A stretch of 64,000 nt of DNA from Aristolochia californica (GCA_029961685.1 JARWKL010000008.1:26723619-26787618), one strand, 5' to 3'; positions 54,850-64,000 are shown, counted from the stretch's first letter. Numbers and translations are program-made. Notes: a model not told the origin generated them from the letters alone.

Positions 54850-55210
54850 AGCCCGATGAATCAACACTGGAAAGGTTCCAATTAAAGATTCAAAGAAACT
54901 CACAGAATTAGCCAAAAACATGGGTTATTCTGAAAACTTGACCATAGAAGAACTTGACCCCAGAGAGTTAACATGGCCAACAGAATGGGTACTCCAACCT
55001 TTGGCACCCAGACACCTTCCCCTCTCCCGAAAAACCATAAAAGAGATAGAAGGAAAACTAGTGATCACAAACACTAGATCCAGCTTTTCCATCGAACAAG
55101 ACAAGCCCTCTACCTCAACAAGTAAAACCTCAAACAGTTCCCGTTTCGAAGGAATAGGAAATCCAAGGCCCAATGCTTATGTTCCTCTTCATATCGATGA
55201 TGACACATAA
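54850..55210 (+). pseudogene. Movement protein C-terminal part (copy 1)
   Basis: The left end of the viral block starts inside the movement-protein tail. Frame 54920-55210 (MGYSENLTIEELDPRELTWP..) runs to a stop at 55208-55210. It shows that the tail after HLPLS continues into a Ser/Thr-rich end (STSTSKTSNSS). In copy 2 the same tail lies in a shifted frame. It overlaps the next ORF start at 55197. Confidence 0.78.
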
Positions 55211-55616
55211 CCCATATAAAGCTTTAGGAACACCGATAGGAAATAGTGACATCGTCACCAATTCCAATCAAACCTTAGAATCTTATGGTAAGACCCTTAA
55301 TAGGTTAGAAAAAACTGTTGAGAATCTCCAACAGAAATTAGATTTCCTCTATGATGAACATAAACATAGAGAAATAATAAAGTGTCAAAACATCCAAGAA
55401 AATATTCTAGAAAAGATTGACCAGGGAAATAGTCCTGTTTTCTTCAAATATTTAACAGAACTAAAACAAAGTTTAGATAATCTAAACAAAGATAAAATGC
55501 AAGAAGTTTTAACAGAAGTGTTAGCATTAAAAGAACATCTAGGTTCCAAAGAACGTCTAGGTTCTCCAGATCCATCAAGGTATAAAACACCTTTTACCCC
55601 TTGGACACCAGAATGA
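55197..55616 (+). pseudogene. Viral ORF2, coiled-coil protein (copy 1)
   Basis: Likely starts at the MM at 55197/55200, overlapping the movement-protein stop; 139 codons. The middle is a predicted coiled coil (LNRLEKTVENLQQKLDFLYDE; LTELKQSLDNLNK; VLTEVLALKEHLGSK). It ends Pro-rich. The position between movement and coat protein and the coiled coil fit a virion-associated or aphid-factor-like accessory protein of caulimovirids; exact role unknown. Open in both copies. Its stop TGA overlaps the next ATG (ATGA, 55613-55616). Confidence 0.72.
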
Positions 55617-55828
55617 TCTATAAAAAGAAACTTTTAGATCGTTTAAAATTAAAACGTGAAAGCCTTGACCTCGCTTTACTCCCAAGAAATATTCTTCAAC
55701 TAGAAGATAATACAATCCTAGAAATGGTATGGTATTACTATTATCGGGAAAGATATACTGATCGCATCTACAACCTTAGATGCAAGATCAAGAAAATCAA
55801 ACAAAAGCTAAACCTTTTAGCTTTGTAA
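55613..55828 (+). CDS. Viral ORF3, small basic protein (copy 1)
   Basis: 71 codons, open in both copies. Starts in the ATGA overlap, MIYKKKLLDRLKLKRESLDL.., ends KIKKIKQKLNLLAL. Very basic, with leucines at heptad-like spacing; YYYYRERYTDRIYNL in the middle. No family recognised. Preserved frame in two diverged copies suggests it was a real viral gene. Confidence 0.6.
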   Translation: MIYKKKLLDRLKLKRESLDLALLPRNILQLEDNTILEMVWYYYYRERYTDRIYNLRCKIKKIKQKLNLLAL

Positions 55829-55829
55829 A

Positions 55830-56045
55830 ATGATCTGTAGAGAAAGACTACTAGATCAAATTCGTCTAGTACGCTCAATGAAAGACCAAAATTGGCAAGC
55901 TAGAGAAAACCTCACACTAGTAAATGAAACTGATATAGCTTACTGAGCATATCTGAATGAATGGTGTAGATTAACCCGTAGAGAAATTCTACTACGGTAT
56001 ATGTTCAGAAGACATCAAAGAAAGCTTCAAGATATTGCTCTATGA
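55830..56045 (+). pseudogene. Viral ORF4, small protein (copy 1)
   Basis: 71 codons from the ATG at 55830, one base after the ORF3 stop. Starts MICRERLLDQIRLVRSMKDQ. An internal TGA replaces a sense codon of copy 2 at the 'IAY.AYLNEW' position. Its final TGA overlaps the coat-protein ATG (ATGA, 56042-56045). Basic, Arg-rich C-terminus (RRHQRKLQ). Function unknown. Confidence 0.6.
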
Positions 56046-57786
56046 TAGATTTTTTCTATTTAATGGATATGGAAACTCCATTACCATTAGGCCTTCCTGA
56101 CATCACCGGATGACTTGAAAATCTAGTGTACTTTGCAACACCTTGCATAGCACCTAGAAAAAAGGATCCAGCACCACTTGCTTTTAGGATCGCTTCCAAA
56201 GCATCATCCCCCACCGATGATAAAGTTTACGCAGAATATAATACTTTCTGTGGCCAACCGATTTATTATTTTCAAGAGGAAAAACCTTCCTCTAGTAAAC
56301 AACAAGAGCAACAAGACAGTGAACCGGAGCCCTAGAAATCTGATGAAATTGCTGAAGAAGATACCAAGAAAATAGACTACTCTGGCAAAGACAAAGAGGC
56401 AGATGATCTTGGTAAAAGATTTATAATGCTTCATGGTAGGGACCATTTTGAAGCAGAAACATCAAGAGAAAGAGACACCTACATGGAAGATAGCTTAGAA
56501 GATAACTTCCGAAATCGTACTACGATTCATTCGCAAGAACGAGAAAGTTTCTCCTACTCCAAAATATCCCTGGGAGGACAAAGGTATTCGACAAAATACA
56601 CAAATGTCGACCTTTCAAATTCTACTAAGGGACACACATCCATAGATAGCATAAACCCTTTTGGATTTTATTTCAACTTGGATTGCCCCAAGGATAGAGA
56701 AAAAAGTCCTTAAAGAATGGGAAAGAAGCATGGCAATGCTGCAAATATGCATGAATCATGGGACAAAGATTCAACATTTAATTTCTTTACCCATACTTTA
56801 CAAGGTAATGTAGCTCATTGGTGGGACAACCTTCCCGAAGACCAAAAACGAGCTAATACCTCAATATCGATAGCCAATATCTTGAAAGGATTAGTGGCTA
56901 AGATATCAAAGGAATTTCTAGGAATACATCCAACCCTAGAAGCTTACAATGAGAGTACTAAACAAAGAAAGCGTTTAGAAACTCTTCAGAAATTAAACAA
57001 GTTACAAATCTGTCACATTTGTTTTGATGAGAAATATTATTGCGAATTTGCAAGTTACTTCTATAATCTGCAAAAAGAAGATCATAAACCTTATCTGTCT
57101 ATCTTTTATGCAAAATTTCTAGAACCTTTTGCACATGTAGCTGAAAAAGACTACATAAAAAAATATTGGCAAAATAATCCAGAACTTGGTACTTTAACCG
57201 TGGACAATTTCCTAAACTTTGACACTTTAGGAAGAAGACATAGATTTGTACAAGACATGTTGGCAAATCTTTGTGAAGCCTAAAAACTACAAAAGAAAAG
57301 TAGTAAGGCAAATAAACAAATATTATGTTGTTCAAACCAGAAAAAAAAAGTAGGAGCTTATGGTTGTAAAACCACCTCCCATACGCAAAGAAAATATCCT
57401 AAGAAATTTCAACTGAAAAAATTTAGGATACAAAAAAGTTCTAACACTAGGTATACTCCTAAAAAGAGATACTTTAGAAAAAGAACAAATTCTAGCCCTA
57501 CCACATCCAGTAAAGGGTCAAATGCATATTGCCCAAAGGGGAAACCCCCAAGCAAATGCAAAAGCTGGATTTTTCATAAAGAAGGACATTTTGCAAAAGA
57601 TTGTCCAAATGATAAGAAACAATGGCGGTACAGTACTTATATGTTACTCGCCGAAGAAAATGGATTGGAATCATCCATTATGATGATATCCAGTCAGAAG
57701 ATGAAGTATATGAACTTCGTGTAGAAACTGAGTCCTCCTCCGAAAAATCAGAAAATATGAGTGACTCTTCAGGCACAACCTTTGCC
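56042..57786 (+). pseudogene. Coat protein (copy 1)
   Basis: Same frame from 56042 to 57283 with three internal stops (near 56109, 56333 and 56711), an acidic N-terminal part, and a core frame 56717-57283 with AHWWDNLPEDQ, ICFDEKYYCEFASYFYNL and EKDYIKKYWQNNPELGTL, as in caulimovirid coat proteins. After a stop at 57283 a Lys/Arg-rich stretch leads to CKSWIFHKEGHFAKDC (about 57560-57606), the coat-protein zinc knuckle with two Cys replaced. A frame change near 57670 leads into an acidic tail ending at 57786. Confidence 0.83.
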
Positions 57787-57978
57787 TAATAGATTTCTTA
57801 TATTCGGTTATGCTTTAGCCTTCTCGATATATAACACGGCAGCAAGCGTGGTGATTTATATCCCACTATTATCATAGAAAAATTTCTTTGGTACAACACC
57901 ATGCATTTATAGAGAATTTTATAAATAACCTGATACTCTTACCACTCGAAGAATTTTCTTGTGTTCCAGACAGGTAAA
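57787..57978 (+). other. Viral spacer where pol would be expected
   Basis: About 190 bp between coat-protein end and next ORF. No protease DTG/DSG, no RT YxDD and no RNase H motif in any frame. In complete caulimovirids roughly 2 kb of pol would occupy this place. Confidence 0.7.
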
Positions 57979-59213
57979 ATGGATCCCCTCAGCAGCACCC
58001 TGATGGACCTCGCAACAGCAATTGCCACACTCACGGTATTGCTCTCAACCCTACAATCACTATTCGATAGTCTTTTAGTTCTCTCAGAACGAGGAGACAT
58101 ACATGAGAATTGTGCCCGATATGGGTTAAGTGGAGAAATCTTACAACTCAAGGTTAAGCAATTAACCAAAGAGTTAAAAGAACTCACTAAACGGCATGAT
58201 ATGCCAAGCTCCTCTGGGACTTCTACCGGATCTCCATCGCGAGAAAAGGAAGCAAAACGTCAGCTAATGAGCAGAAGGATGACTTTAGTGTTTTGATAAA
58301 CACAGGTCGACCTGGGATTTCTACCGGTCATGCCAAGCATAAGAAGGAAATCACAACCCAGTCTTCTTTGAAGATAGGGGAATCAGGGATTTCTACCTGC
58401 CAGTCTAGAGCTGGAAAAGAAACCTTAACGATTTCGATGAAATCGGAATCAGGGACTTCTACCTGTCAGTCTCGAGCTGAAAAGGAAGTCTTAACGGATC
58501 CATTCCTGATGGAAACGGACTTGTCTGGTAATGAGAAATCATTCAAGACAAAATTGGTTACCCCATTTGAGTTTACAAGTTTGAAAATCCTAAATAAACC
58601 AGATAAAACAAGTGTTAAAGAGTTTGAGTTTTTAAAGAAATTCAGACTTTTAAAACTATTGGACATTATGTCTAAGGAACCCATGCTACGCCCTCAAAAG
58701 GTGGACAACGTTCATTCAAAGATCGAATCTGATCATACTGTTCAATTCCAGAGATGGAATGAACAAATTGGACAAGGGATGAGCACTCCCTTCTTCACCA
58801 GTGAGTCCAGCAACAGTTGGAATCAAGTGAAGTTGAGTCATGAAATAGACTTAAAATATGCATCCATGCTTTATTCATATGGATTCATAAAAGAGATGGT
58901 ACTTCACTCCACCAACTTATCAGTTTTGGAGAAAATGCCAAAAGAAATTATGGAGGCTAGCAAAAGTTTCATCTCCATAAAAAAGAGTAAAGGAATTCGA
59001 CTTCATTTCGTTTCCTGTTTTGCTGAAATTGTTATTGACACAAAGATGTTTCCAAGCATTTTCGTCGTGACTCTTGAAGGCATAAAAGAAGGTGACGCGA
59101 AGATGGAATATGATCCCAGACATGTTCCAAATGCCAAGCCATGCCCAGAAGCAGTCTGGCCAACCAGGCATATTCACGGGCTCAAGATCTTGTACAACTT
59201 TTACAACAATTAA
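57979..59213 (+). pseudogene. Viral last ORF, unknown function, with peptide repeats
   Basis: ATG at 57979 (MDPLSSTLMDLATAIATLTVLLSTLQSLFD: hydrophobic/leucine-rich), then a helical KVKQLTKELKELTKRHD. The frame stops at 58296 and continues in another at 58293-59213, a frameshift inside a tandem peptide repeat (SGTSTG, PGISTG, SGISTC, SGTSTC; about 24, 22 and 22 codons apart, 58213-58490). The rest is lysine-rich with no domain I know. By position it corresponds to the last ORF of caulimovirids (transactivator or RTBV ORF4), but I see no sequence match. Confidence 0.62.
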
Positions 59214-59785
59214 TTCAGAAAAAGAAAAGCTTGGTCTACAAGACCTCCATCCCATTGACGATCGTCTCGAAAAGCTATAAAGAGACTCAGGCACCTGTCC
59301 AGACTAGTCTCGAAGCAACGCTAAAGACACTCCTCAGAGGAAATATCCCCTTCAGCAAAGCAACCAAGGAAAGCTTTTGCCATATGGCCCAGAAGACTTT
59401 TACAAAAGAGCACACCTGTAAATTGTGCACAGAAAGGTAGCTATCTGAATGAGCAGTTAGCAGCCATGTCAGCAGACAAGTCAGCAGCCATTAAGGTCCA
59501 AGACGAAATCAAAGTCAGCAAAGGCGGCTAAAACGTCCGCAAAGGCAGCTTCAAAAGTCATCAAAGGCGGCTACACCAAGTCAACAATGGTGGCTACAAA
59601 AGATTCCTTCACATCAGCATCATGATGTCTCAAGAGGAAAAGACATTTTTACCCCTGCTTTCGATGCTGAAAGGTAATAATGCAAGGGCAAAAATGAAAA
59701 GCCAAAAAGATAAAAGTTACCATTTGTCTTTAAACACACACCTTTCAATTAAGGGTAAAAGTAGAAGACATGAAAGATCTTCAGC

Positions 59786-59793
59786 TATAAATT
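59786..59793 (+). promoter_or_regulatory. Candidate pregenomic promoter TATA
   Basis: TATAAATT in a purine-rich setting, followed by TCGAAGCTCCTCCAGAGG, about 990 bp before the primer site. Alternative: TATATATAT at 60142-60150, about 640 bp before it, closer to the 600-700 nt leader usual in the family. Confidence 0.4.
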
Positions 59794-60172
59794 CGAAGCT
59801 CCTCCAGAGGTTGAGACATTTGAAAAAGGAGACAAGCATTAGCAAATTCGAAAAACACTCTTTCAAAGTAGAAGAAGGCGATCTCCGACGATCATCCTCC
59901 GACAAGTTTCTTTGAGCACGGTATGTGCTTAACAGCCATAATGGCTTAGTAGAAAAGAGGGAACCGACCGGTGGCACGGTTGGTAACTTCGGGAGTTATG
60001 TAGATAATTAGTTTTCTTTCCCTTTTTTAAGGGTATGTATTTAGTTGTTTTATTTTGTTTGAACAATGTTTTTATATTTTCCGCATGTTTGTAATATTTT
60101 GATTCGTACGGTATTTTTTATTATTGTTCATGTTCCACATCTATATATATGATCTCCACAGTGTTTGTTTTT

Positions 60173-60230
60173 TACTATTCCAAAGTTACTATTCAAAAGT
60201 ACTATTCATGTTACTATTCATGTTTAGTGT
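60173..60230 (+). repeat. TACTATTCA short tandem repeat
   Basis: Five close copies of TTACTATTC(A), irregular spacing of 11-16 bp, in the viral leader region. Confidence 0.8.
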
Positions 60231-60777
60231 TCACTCGTCAAAAAAGAAATAGTTTCAAAATAGTGCCAAATAGGACAAAAGCTAGAGACTTGGAATTATT
60301 TGACTACGCTCCGACGTAGAAAATGAAACGGAGTTGTGCTCTACCCTGCTGAAGCAGCCATGAAGCCGCAACGGTTAATAGGAAATACTTGGGCCCCTCT
60401 GGAGACCGTGAGGACCGCATTGACGGATTGCCCACGTGGTGGTAAGCAGGCAGGAATAGGGTCAAACCCCGAAGAAGTTCTAAGTAGCAGCAGAAATCAT
60501 GTTGGGCCTATTAGATAGCTATGAAATTAGACACAAAAAGTATATAGTAGTAACATGTGGTAGGAAGCAAGAGTAATATGATGGTAAAATGATAAGAATG
60601 TCGAAGTGTGACTGCAGGAATAGTAGTGTGTGAGTTATCGTTGTTTTTCGCTGTCTATAGTCAGTGTGTAGTTGTGGTCCCTAGGATCTAGTTTCGCTGC
60701 CCTCATCCCTAGGTTCACCCTGCCATAATCCGTTGTGTGTCTGTGATTTAGTCCAATAGAGATTGCTGTCGTTAAAT

Positions 60778-60795
60778 TGGTATCAGAGCTATGGA
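60778..60795 (+). promoter_or_regulatory. Viral primer binding site, tRNA-iMet type
   Basis: TGGTATCAGAGCTATGGA. Complement to initiator tRNA-Met, the minus-strand primer site that marks position 1 of caulimovirid genomes. Directly upstream of ORF1; no LTR is next to it, which distinguishes it from the retrotransposon sites. Confidence 0.85.
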
Positions 60796-60842
60796 ATCAG
60801 TTTCCTAGCTTAAATATGTGTCAAAGAAGTCAAAACTTAATT

Positions 60843-61594
60843 TTACTTCTTTCTGTTTAGGTATACATACTCCCAAACAGTTACGACCCAAACCGGTCAC
60901 ATCCCATGTACCATTGGTATACTACAAATGTACTAATGTACCAAAGACCCCAACTGGTAGGTCAGAAGGAACTGAACGGTCCTTCTTATGACACCGTGTT
61001 AAAAACTGGACACACAAATGTTTGTCCAATAATAGGCTATACACATGGATGGCATGATAAAAATTATCCAATATTAAATAATATAATGGATTTAGTTGGT
61101 GATATGCATCACAGCTTCTTTATGAAAAGATGCTGGGAAAAATACACCACAGAAAACGTTGCTTTCCTATGCGTAGGAATAGAGAGAGACGTCAATGAAC
61201 AAGTACAGAAAGTCAAGAGAAGAATTAATGCTCATCTTGAGGTACTTAAAACAAGAAATACTGAAGAAATAGTACGTTTCCTTACAGATCTACAAAGCTA
61301 TGCAGATCAAGAAATAAATCCTTCAAGGATCATAAAACCTATCTGAGAAGCGAAAATTAAAATGGTTAAAAAAAACCATGTAGAAAAGAATTATAGGAAG
61401 TTATTTGCAAAATAGCTTCTGCAAAAGCTCATCAAGGAACAGATAGAGATCGTATTATAGGAGACATCTGTGCCTTAACTCAAAATGAGGAATTGAGAGA
61501 ATTAGTTATACGACACATCTCTCCTTTCATCACTTTGTATCAATTGGAACGACTGATTGAAATCTTGTTCCAAAAATTAGAAGAGACCAAATAG
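60843..61594 (+). pseudogene. Viral ORF1, unknown function
   Basis: First ORF after the primer site. Frame open from about 60843 (first ATG 60906, MYHWYTTNVLMYQRP) to 61346; contains CPIIGYTHGWHDKNYPILNNI and a charged helical C-part (VQKVKRRINAHLEVLK). A frame change between 61346 and 61410 leads to ALTQNEELRELVIRHISPFI..LERLIEIL, ending at 61592-61594. Preceded by a pyrimidine-rich stretch ending TTTAG (60845-60861), which could be a splice acceptor. No family recognised. Confidence 0.55.
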
Positions 61595-62534
61595 GAATAG
61601 AATGTACTTCTCTCCAAAATAGTGTTCATATACATCATGAAACACAGGGAGAATACGATGAACATCCTAATCTTATGCAGGATGGACAAAAGTGGACAAT
61701 AAGTATCCCTAGGATAACTGAAGTCTACAACAAATATTGGATTGAATTCCAAAAGAAATCCTTTGTCTTTCAAAAGGAACTATCTGTAGAAATACAGGAT
61801 ACCGAGTCAGGTACCTTCTGCTACAGATTAATAAGTGAATTTGACTTAGCTAAGCTAAAACAATTCAAATATGTCCATTATAGACTAGTTCGTATAGGAT
61901 TAGATCCCTTAATACGAATCAATCAGAATTTACCCTTCATAGCAGCTATAGTAGATAACTCTGTGAAGAACAATTTTGAAAAAGCCCTACTCGGAGGAGA
62001 TAGAGCTAACTTAGGATTAGGCCCAGTATCCTTTACAACATGGCCCAATCTACAAAAAGATTTAGAAGACAAGCATATCCAAGATACGTTGTCCCTAAAA
62101 ATCTATACAGACAACTGGTCAAAAAATGGAATACAACCAGGAAGAAGAGTTATGCGAATACTTGTATGCTTTGTAGCCCGAGGAATCAACACTGGAAAGG
62201 TTCCAGTTAAAGATTCAAAGAAACTCACAGAATCAGCCAAAAACATGGGTTATTTTGAAAACTTGACCATAGAAGAACTTGACCCCAGAGAGTTAACATG
62301 GCCAACGGAATGGGTACTCCAACCTTTGGCACCCAGACACCTTCCCCTCTCCTTAAAACCATAAAAGAGATAGAAGGAAAACTAGTGATCACAAACACTA
62401 GATCCAGCTTTTTCATCGAACAAGACAAGCCATCTACCTCAACAAGTAAAACCTCAAACAGTTCCCGTTTTGAAGGAATAGGAAATCCAAGGCCCAATGC
62501 TTATGTTCCTCTTCATATCGATGATGACACATAA
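61595..62534 (+). pseudogene. Movement protein, 30K superfamily (copy 2)
   Basis: Frame open from about 61595 (first ATG 61675) to 62364. It has the core of 30K plant virus movement proteins: FKYVHYRLVRIGLDPLIR, IAAIVDNSVKNNFEKALLGG with the conserved Asp region, and LSLKIYTDNW near the end of the barrel. A one-base loss near 62352 relative to copy 1 ends the frame early; the tail continues in the frame 62298-62534. The role in such viruses is cell-to-cell transport through plasmodesmata. Confidence 0.75.
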
Positions 62535-62940
62535 CCCATATAAAGCTTTAGGAACACCGATAGGAAAGAGTGACATCATCACCAATTCCAATCAAACCTT
62601 AGAATCTTATGGTAAGACCCTTAATAGGTTAGAAAAAACTGTTGAGAATCTCCAACAGAAAATAGATTTCCTCTATGATGAACATAAACATAGAGAAATA
62701 ATAAAGTGTCAAAACATCCAAGAAAATATTCTAGTAAAGATTGACAAGGGAAATAGTCCTGTTTTCTTTAAAGATTTAACAGAACTAAAACAAAGTTTAG
62801 ATAATCTAACCAAAAATAAAATGCAAGAACTTTTAACAGAAGTGTTAGCATTAAAAGAACATCTAGGTTCCAAAGAACGTCTTGGTTCTCCAGGTCCATC
62901 AATTTATAAAACACCTTTAACACCTTGGACACCAGAATGA
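62521..62940 (+). CDS. Viral ORF2, coiled-coil protein (copy 2)
   Basis: 139 codons, open. Differs from copy 1 by a few residues (for example QQKIDFLYDE, SLDNLTKNKMQELL). Same start context and the same ATGA overlap at 62937-62940. Confidence 0.68.
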   Translation: MMTHNPYKALGTPIGKSDIITNSNQTLESYGKTLNRLEKTVENLQQKIDFLYDEHKHREIIKCQNIQENILVKIDKGNSPVFFKDLTELKQSLDNLTKNKMQELLTEVLALKEHLGSKERLGSPGPSIYKTPLTPWTPE

Positions 62941-63152
62941 TCTATAAAAAGAAACTTTTAGATCGTTTAAAATTAAAACGAGAAAGCCTTGACCTCGCTT
63001 TACTCCAAAGAAATATTCTTCAACCAGAAGGTAATACAATCCTAGATGTGGTAAGGTATTACTATTATCGGGAAAGATATACTGATCGCATCTACAACCT
63101 TAGATGCAAGATCAAGAAAATCAAACAAAAGCTAAACCTTTTAGCTTTGTAA
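62937..63152 (+). CDS. Viral ORF3, small basic protein (copy 2)
   Basis: 71 codons, open; substitutions relative to copy 1 near LLQRNILQPEGNTILDVVRYYYYRER. Same basic leucine-rich C-terminus. Confidence 0.6.
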   Translation: MIYKKKLLDRLKLKRESLDLALLQRNILQPEGNTILDVVRYYYYRERYTDRIYNLRCKIKKIKQKLNLLAL

Positions 63153-63153
63153 A

Positions 63154-63369
63154 ATGATCTATAGCGAAAGACTAGTAGTTCAAATTCGTCTGGTACGCTC
63201 AATGAAAGACCAAAATTAGTAAGCCAGAGAAAACCTCACACCAGTAAATGAAACTGATATAGCTTATCGAGCATATCTGAATGAATGGTGGAGATTAACC
63301 CATAGAGAAATTCTACTATGGTATATGATCAGAAGATTTCGAAGAAAGCTTCAAGATATTACTCTATGA
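63154..63369 (+). pseudogene. Viral ORF4, small protein (copy 2)
   Basis: Same 72-codon window as copy 1. A TAG stop follows MKDQN where copy 1 has a Trp codon; the copy 1 stop is a sense codon here. Each copy is therefore inactivated separately. TGA/ATG overlap with coat protein at 63366-63369. Confidence 0.6.
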
Positions 63370-64000
63370 TAGAGTTTTTCTATTTAATGGATATGGAAAC
63401 TCCATTACCATTAGGCCTTCCTGACATCACCGGATGGCTTAAAAACCTAGTGTACTTTGCAACACCTTGCGTAGCACCACGAAAAAAGGATCCAGCACCA
63501 CTTGCTTTTAGGATCACTTCCAAAGCATCATCCTCCACCAATGATGAAGTTTACGCAGAATATAATACTTTCAGTAGCCAACTGATTTATTATGTTCAAA
63601 AGGAAAAACCTTCCTCTAGTAAACAACAAGAGCAACACAACAGTGAACCGGAAGCCTGGGAATCTGATGAAGTTGCAGAAGAAAATACATAGAAAACGGA
63701 CTACTCTGCTAAAGACAAAAAGGCAGATTGTCTTGGTAAAATATTTAGAATACTTCGTGGTAGCGACCATTTTGAAATAGAAACATCAAGGGTACGAGAC
63801 ACCCACATTAAAGATAGCTTTCAAGATAACTTCCGAAATCGTACTACGGTTCATCCGTAAGAACGAGAAAGTTTCTCCCACTCCAAAATATCTCTGGGAG
63901 GACAAAGGTATTCGATTAAATACACAAATGTCAACCCTTCAAATGCTACTAAGGGACAAACATCCATAGATAGCATAAACCCTTTTGGACTTTACCTCAA
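63366..64000 (+). pseudogene. Coat protein N-terminal part (copy 2, cut by window)
   Basis: Frame open from 63366 to a stop at about 63690 (VAEENT), past the first stop position of copy 1 (Trp codon kept in ITGWLKNLVYFATP). Further stops follow, including TAA near 63858. Runs out of the window before the core domain. Confidence 0.72.

Larger units (their letters stand above)
59214..60777 (+). other. Viral intergenic region and RNA leader
   Basis: Non-coding. 59440-59610 has repeats of AGCAGCC and AAAGGCGGCTA. TATA candidates lie at 59786-59793 (TATAAATT) and 60142-60150. A TACTATTCA repeat lies at about 60173-60230. A 9-codon sORF (ATG 60323 to TGA 60352) lies in the presumed leader, as is usual for caulimovirid leaders. 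Which TATA is the pregenomic promoter is undecided. Frames at 59141-59440 and 59622-59915 overlap these signals and look fortuitous. Confidence 0.6.
54850..64000 (+). mobile_element. Endogenous pararetrovirus (Caulimoviridae-like), tandem
   Basis: One full circular unit plus part of a second: 54851 onward matches 62174 onward with a constant offset near 7,324 bp and roughly 95 percent identity by eye. Recognised parts: tRNA-iMet primer site, 30K-type movement protein, coat protein with degenerate zinc knuckle. Missing: protease, RT and RNase H. All long genes are broken by stops or frameshifts, differently in each copy, so it is an old inactive integrant. Genus not assigned. Confidence 0.85.

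Noticed and set aside
57787..57978. Remnant of viral protease or RNase H
   Set aside because: All three plus frames lack DTG/DSG, YxDD or RNase H motifs; short Trp/His-rich words there are not diagnostic.
59622..59915. 97-codon frame as an extra viral gene
   Set aside because: It overlaps a TATA candidate and lies in the intergenic region; composition is Lys/Ser-rich and no conservation can be tested here.
60336..60518. 60-codon frame in the viral leader
   Set aside because: Starts at GTG, not ATG; fits better as untranslated leader.

Overview
The window is repeat-rich heterochromatin from a flowering-plant nuclear genome; the species cannot be named from the sequence. Four blocks of one degenerate satellite (monomer about 178 bp) form the oldest layer: 1-4457, 18768-20976, 43935-44522 and 51549-52193. 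Between the blocks lie nested LTR retrotransposons, and the right end is an endogenous pararetrovirus (Caulimoviridae-like). I found no intact host gene, tRNA or rRNA. Nearly every coding remnant carries stops or frameshifts. Satellite plus chromodomain-bearing Ty3/gypsy elements suggests a centromeric or pericentromeric location (inference).

Nesting, read from LTR ends and 5-bp target-site duplications (TSDs). Interval 1 (4458-18767): a non-autonomous element, here called family A (copy A0), holds a minus-strand Ty1/copia element H (5766-17016). H holds a minus-strand chromovirus G (7729-13904, TSD GGTAG). Interval 2 (20977-43934, TSD ATAAT): chromovirus B holds A1 (22218-27010, TSD GTGAA/GTGGA, itself holding the deleted gypsy F at 23704-25768, TSD CTATG). 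B also holds a non-autonomous gypsy C (from 27132) carrying non-retroviral coding sequence, including a receptor-kinase fragment. C holds chromovirus D (27953-32643, TSD AACTT). B further holds E (34623-40759), a minus-strand Athila/Tat-like gypsy with 2.3-kb LTRs and a tRNA-Asp primer site, and A3 (42079-43253, TSD CATTG), which contains a 100-N assembly gap. Interval 3 (44523-51548): a minus-strand Tnt1-like copia element I, missing its 3' LTR, holds A2 (45158-47594, TSD ATGTT), the cleanest copy of family A.

Right end (52194-64000): a chimeric A-like element J (52370-54849) runs into pararetroviral DNA at about 54850. The viral DNA repeats with a 7,324-bp period, as expected of a circular or tandem genome: primer site, ORF1, 30K-type movement protein, three small ORFs linked by overlaps including ATGA, coat protein, a last ORF of unknown function with tandem peptide repeats, then the intergenic leader and the primer site again. 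No protease, reverse transcriptase or RNase H lies between coat protein and last ORF. The unit is either a deletion derivative or a pol-less component needing a helper. Both visible copies carry different disabling mutations.

Other points worth a second look: the integrase C-terminal tail of five gypsy families is encoded inside the start of the LTR; H carries an inverted copy of its own leader; family A shares LTR ends with H, which fits parasitism on copia machinery.
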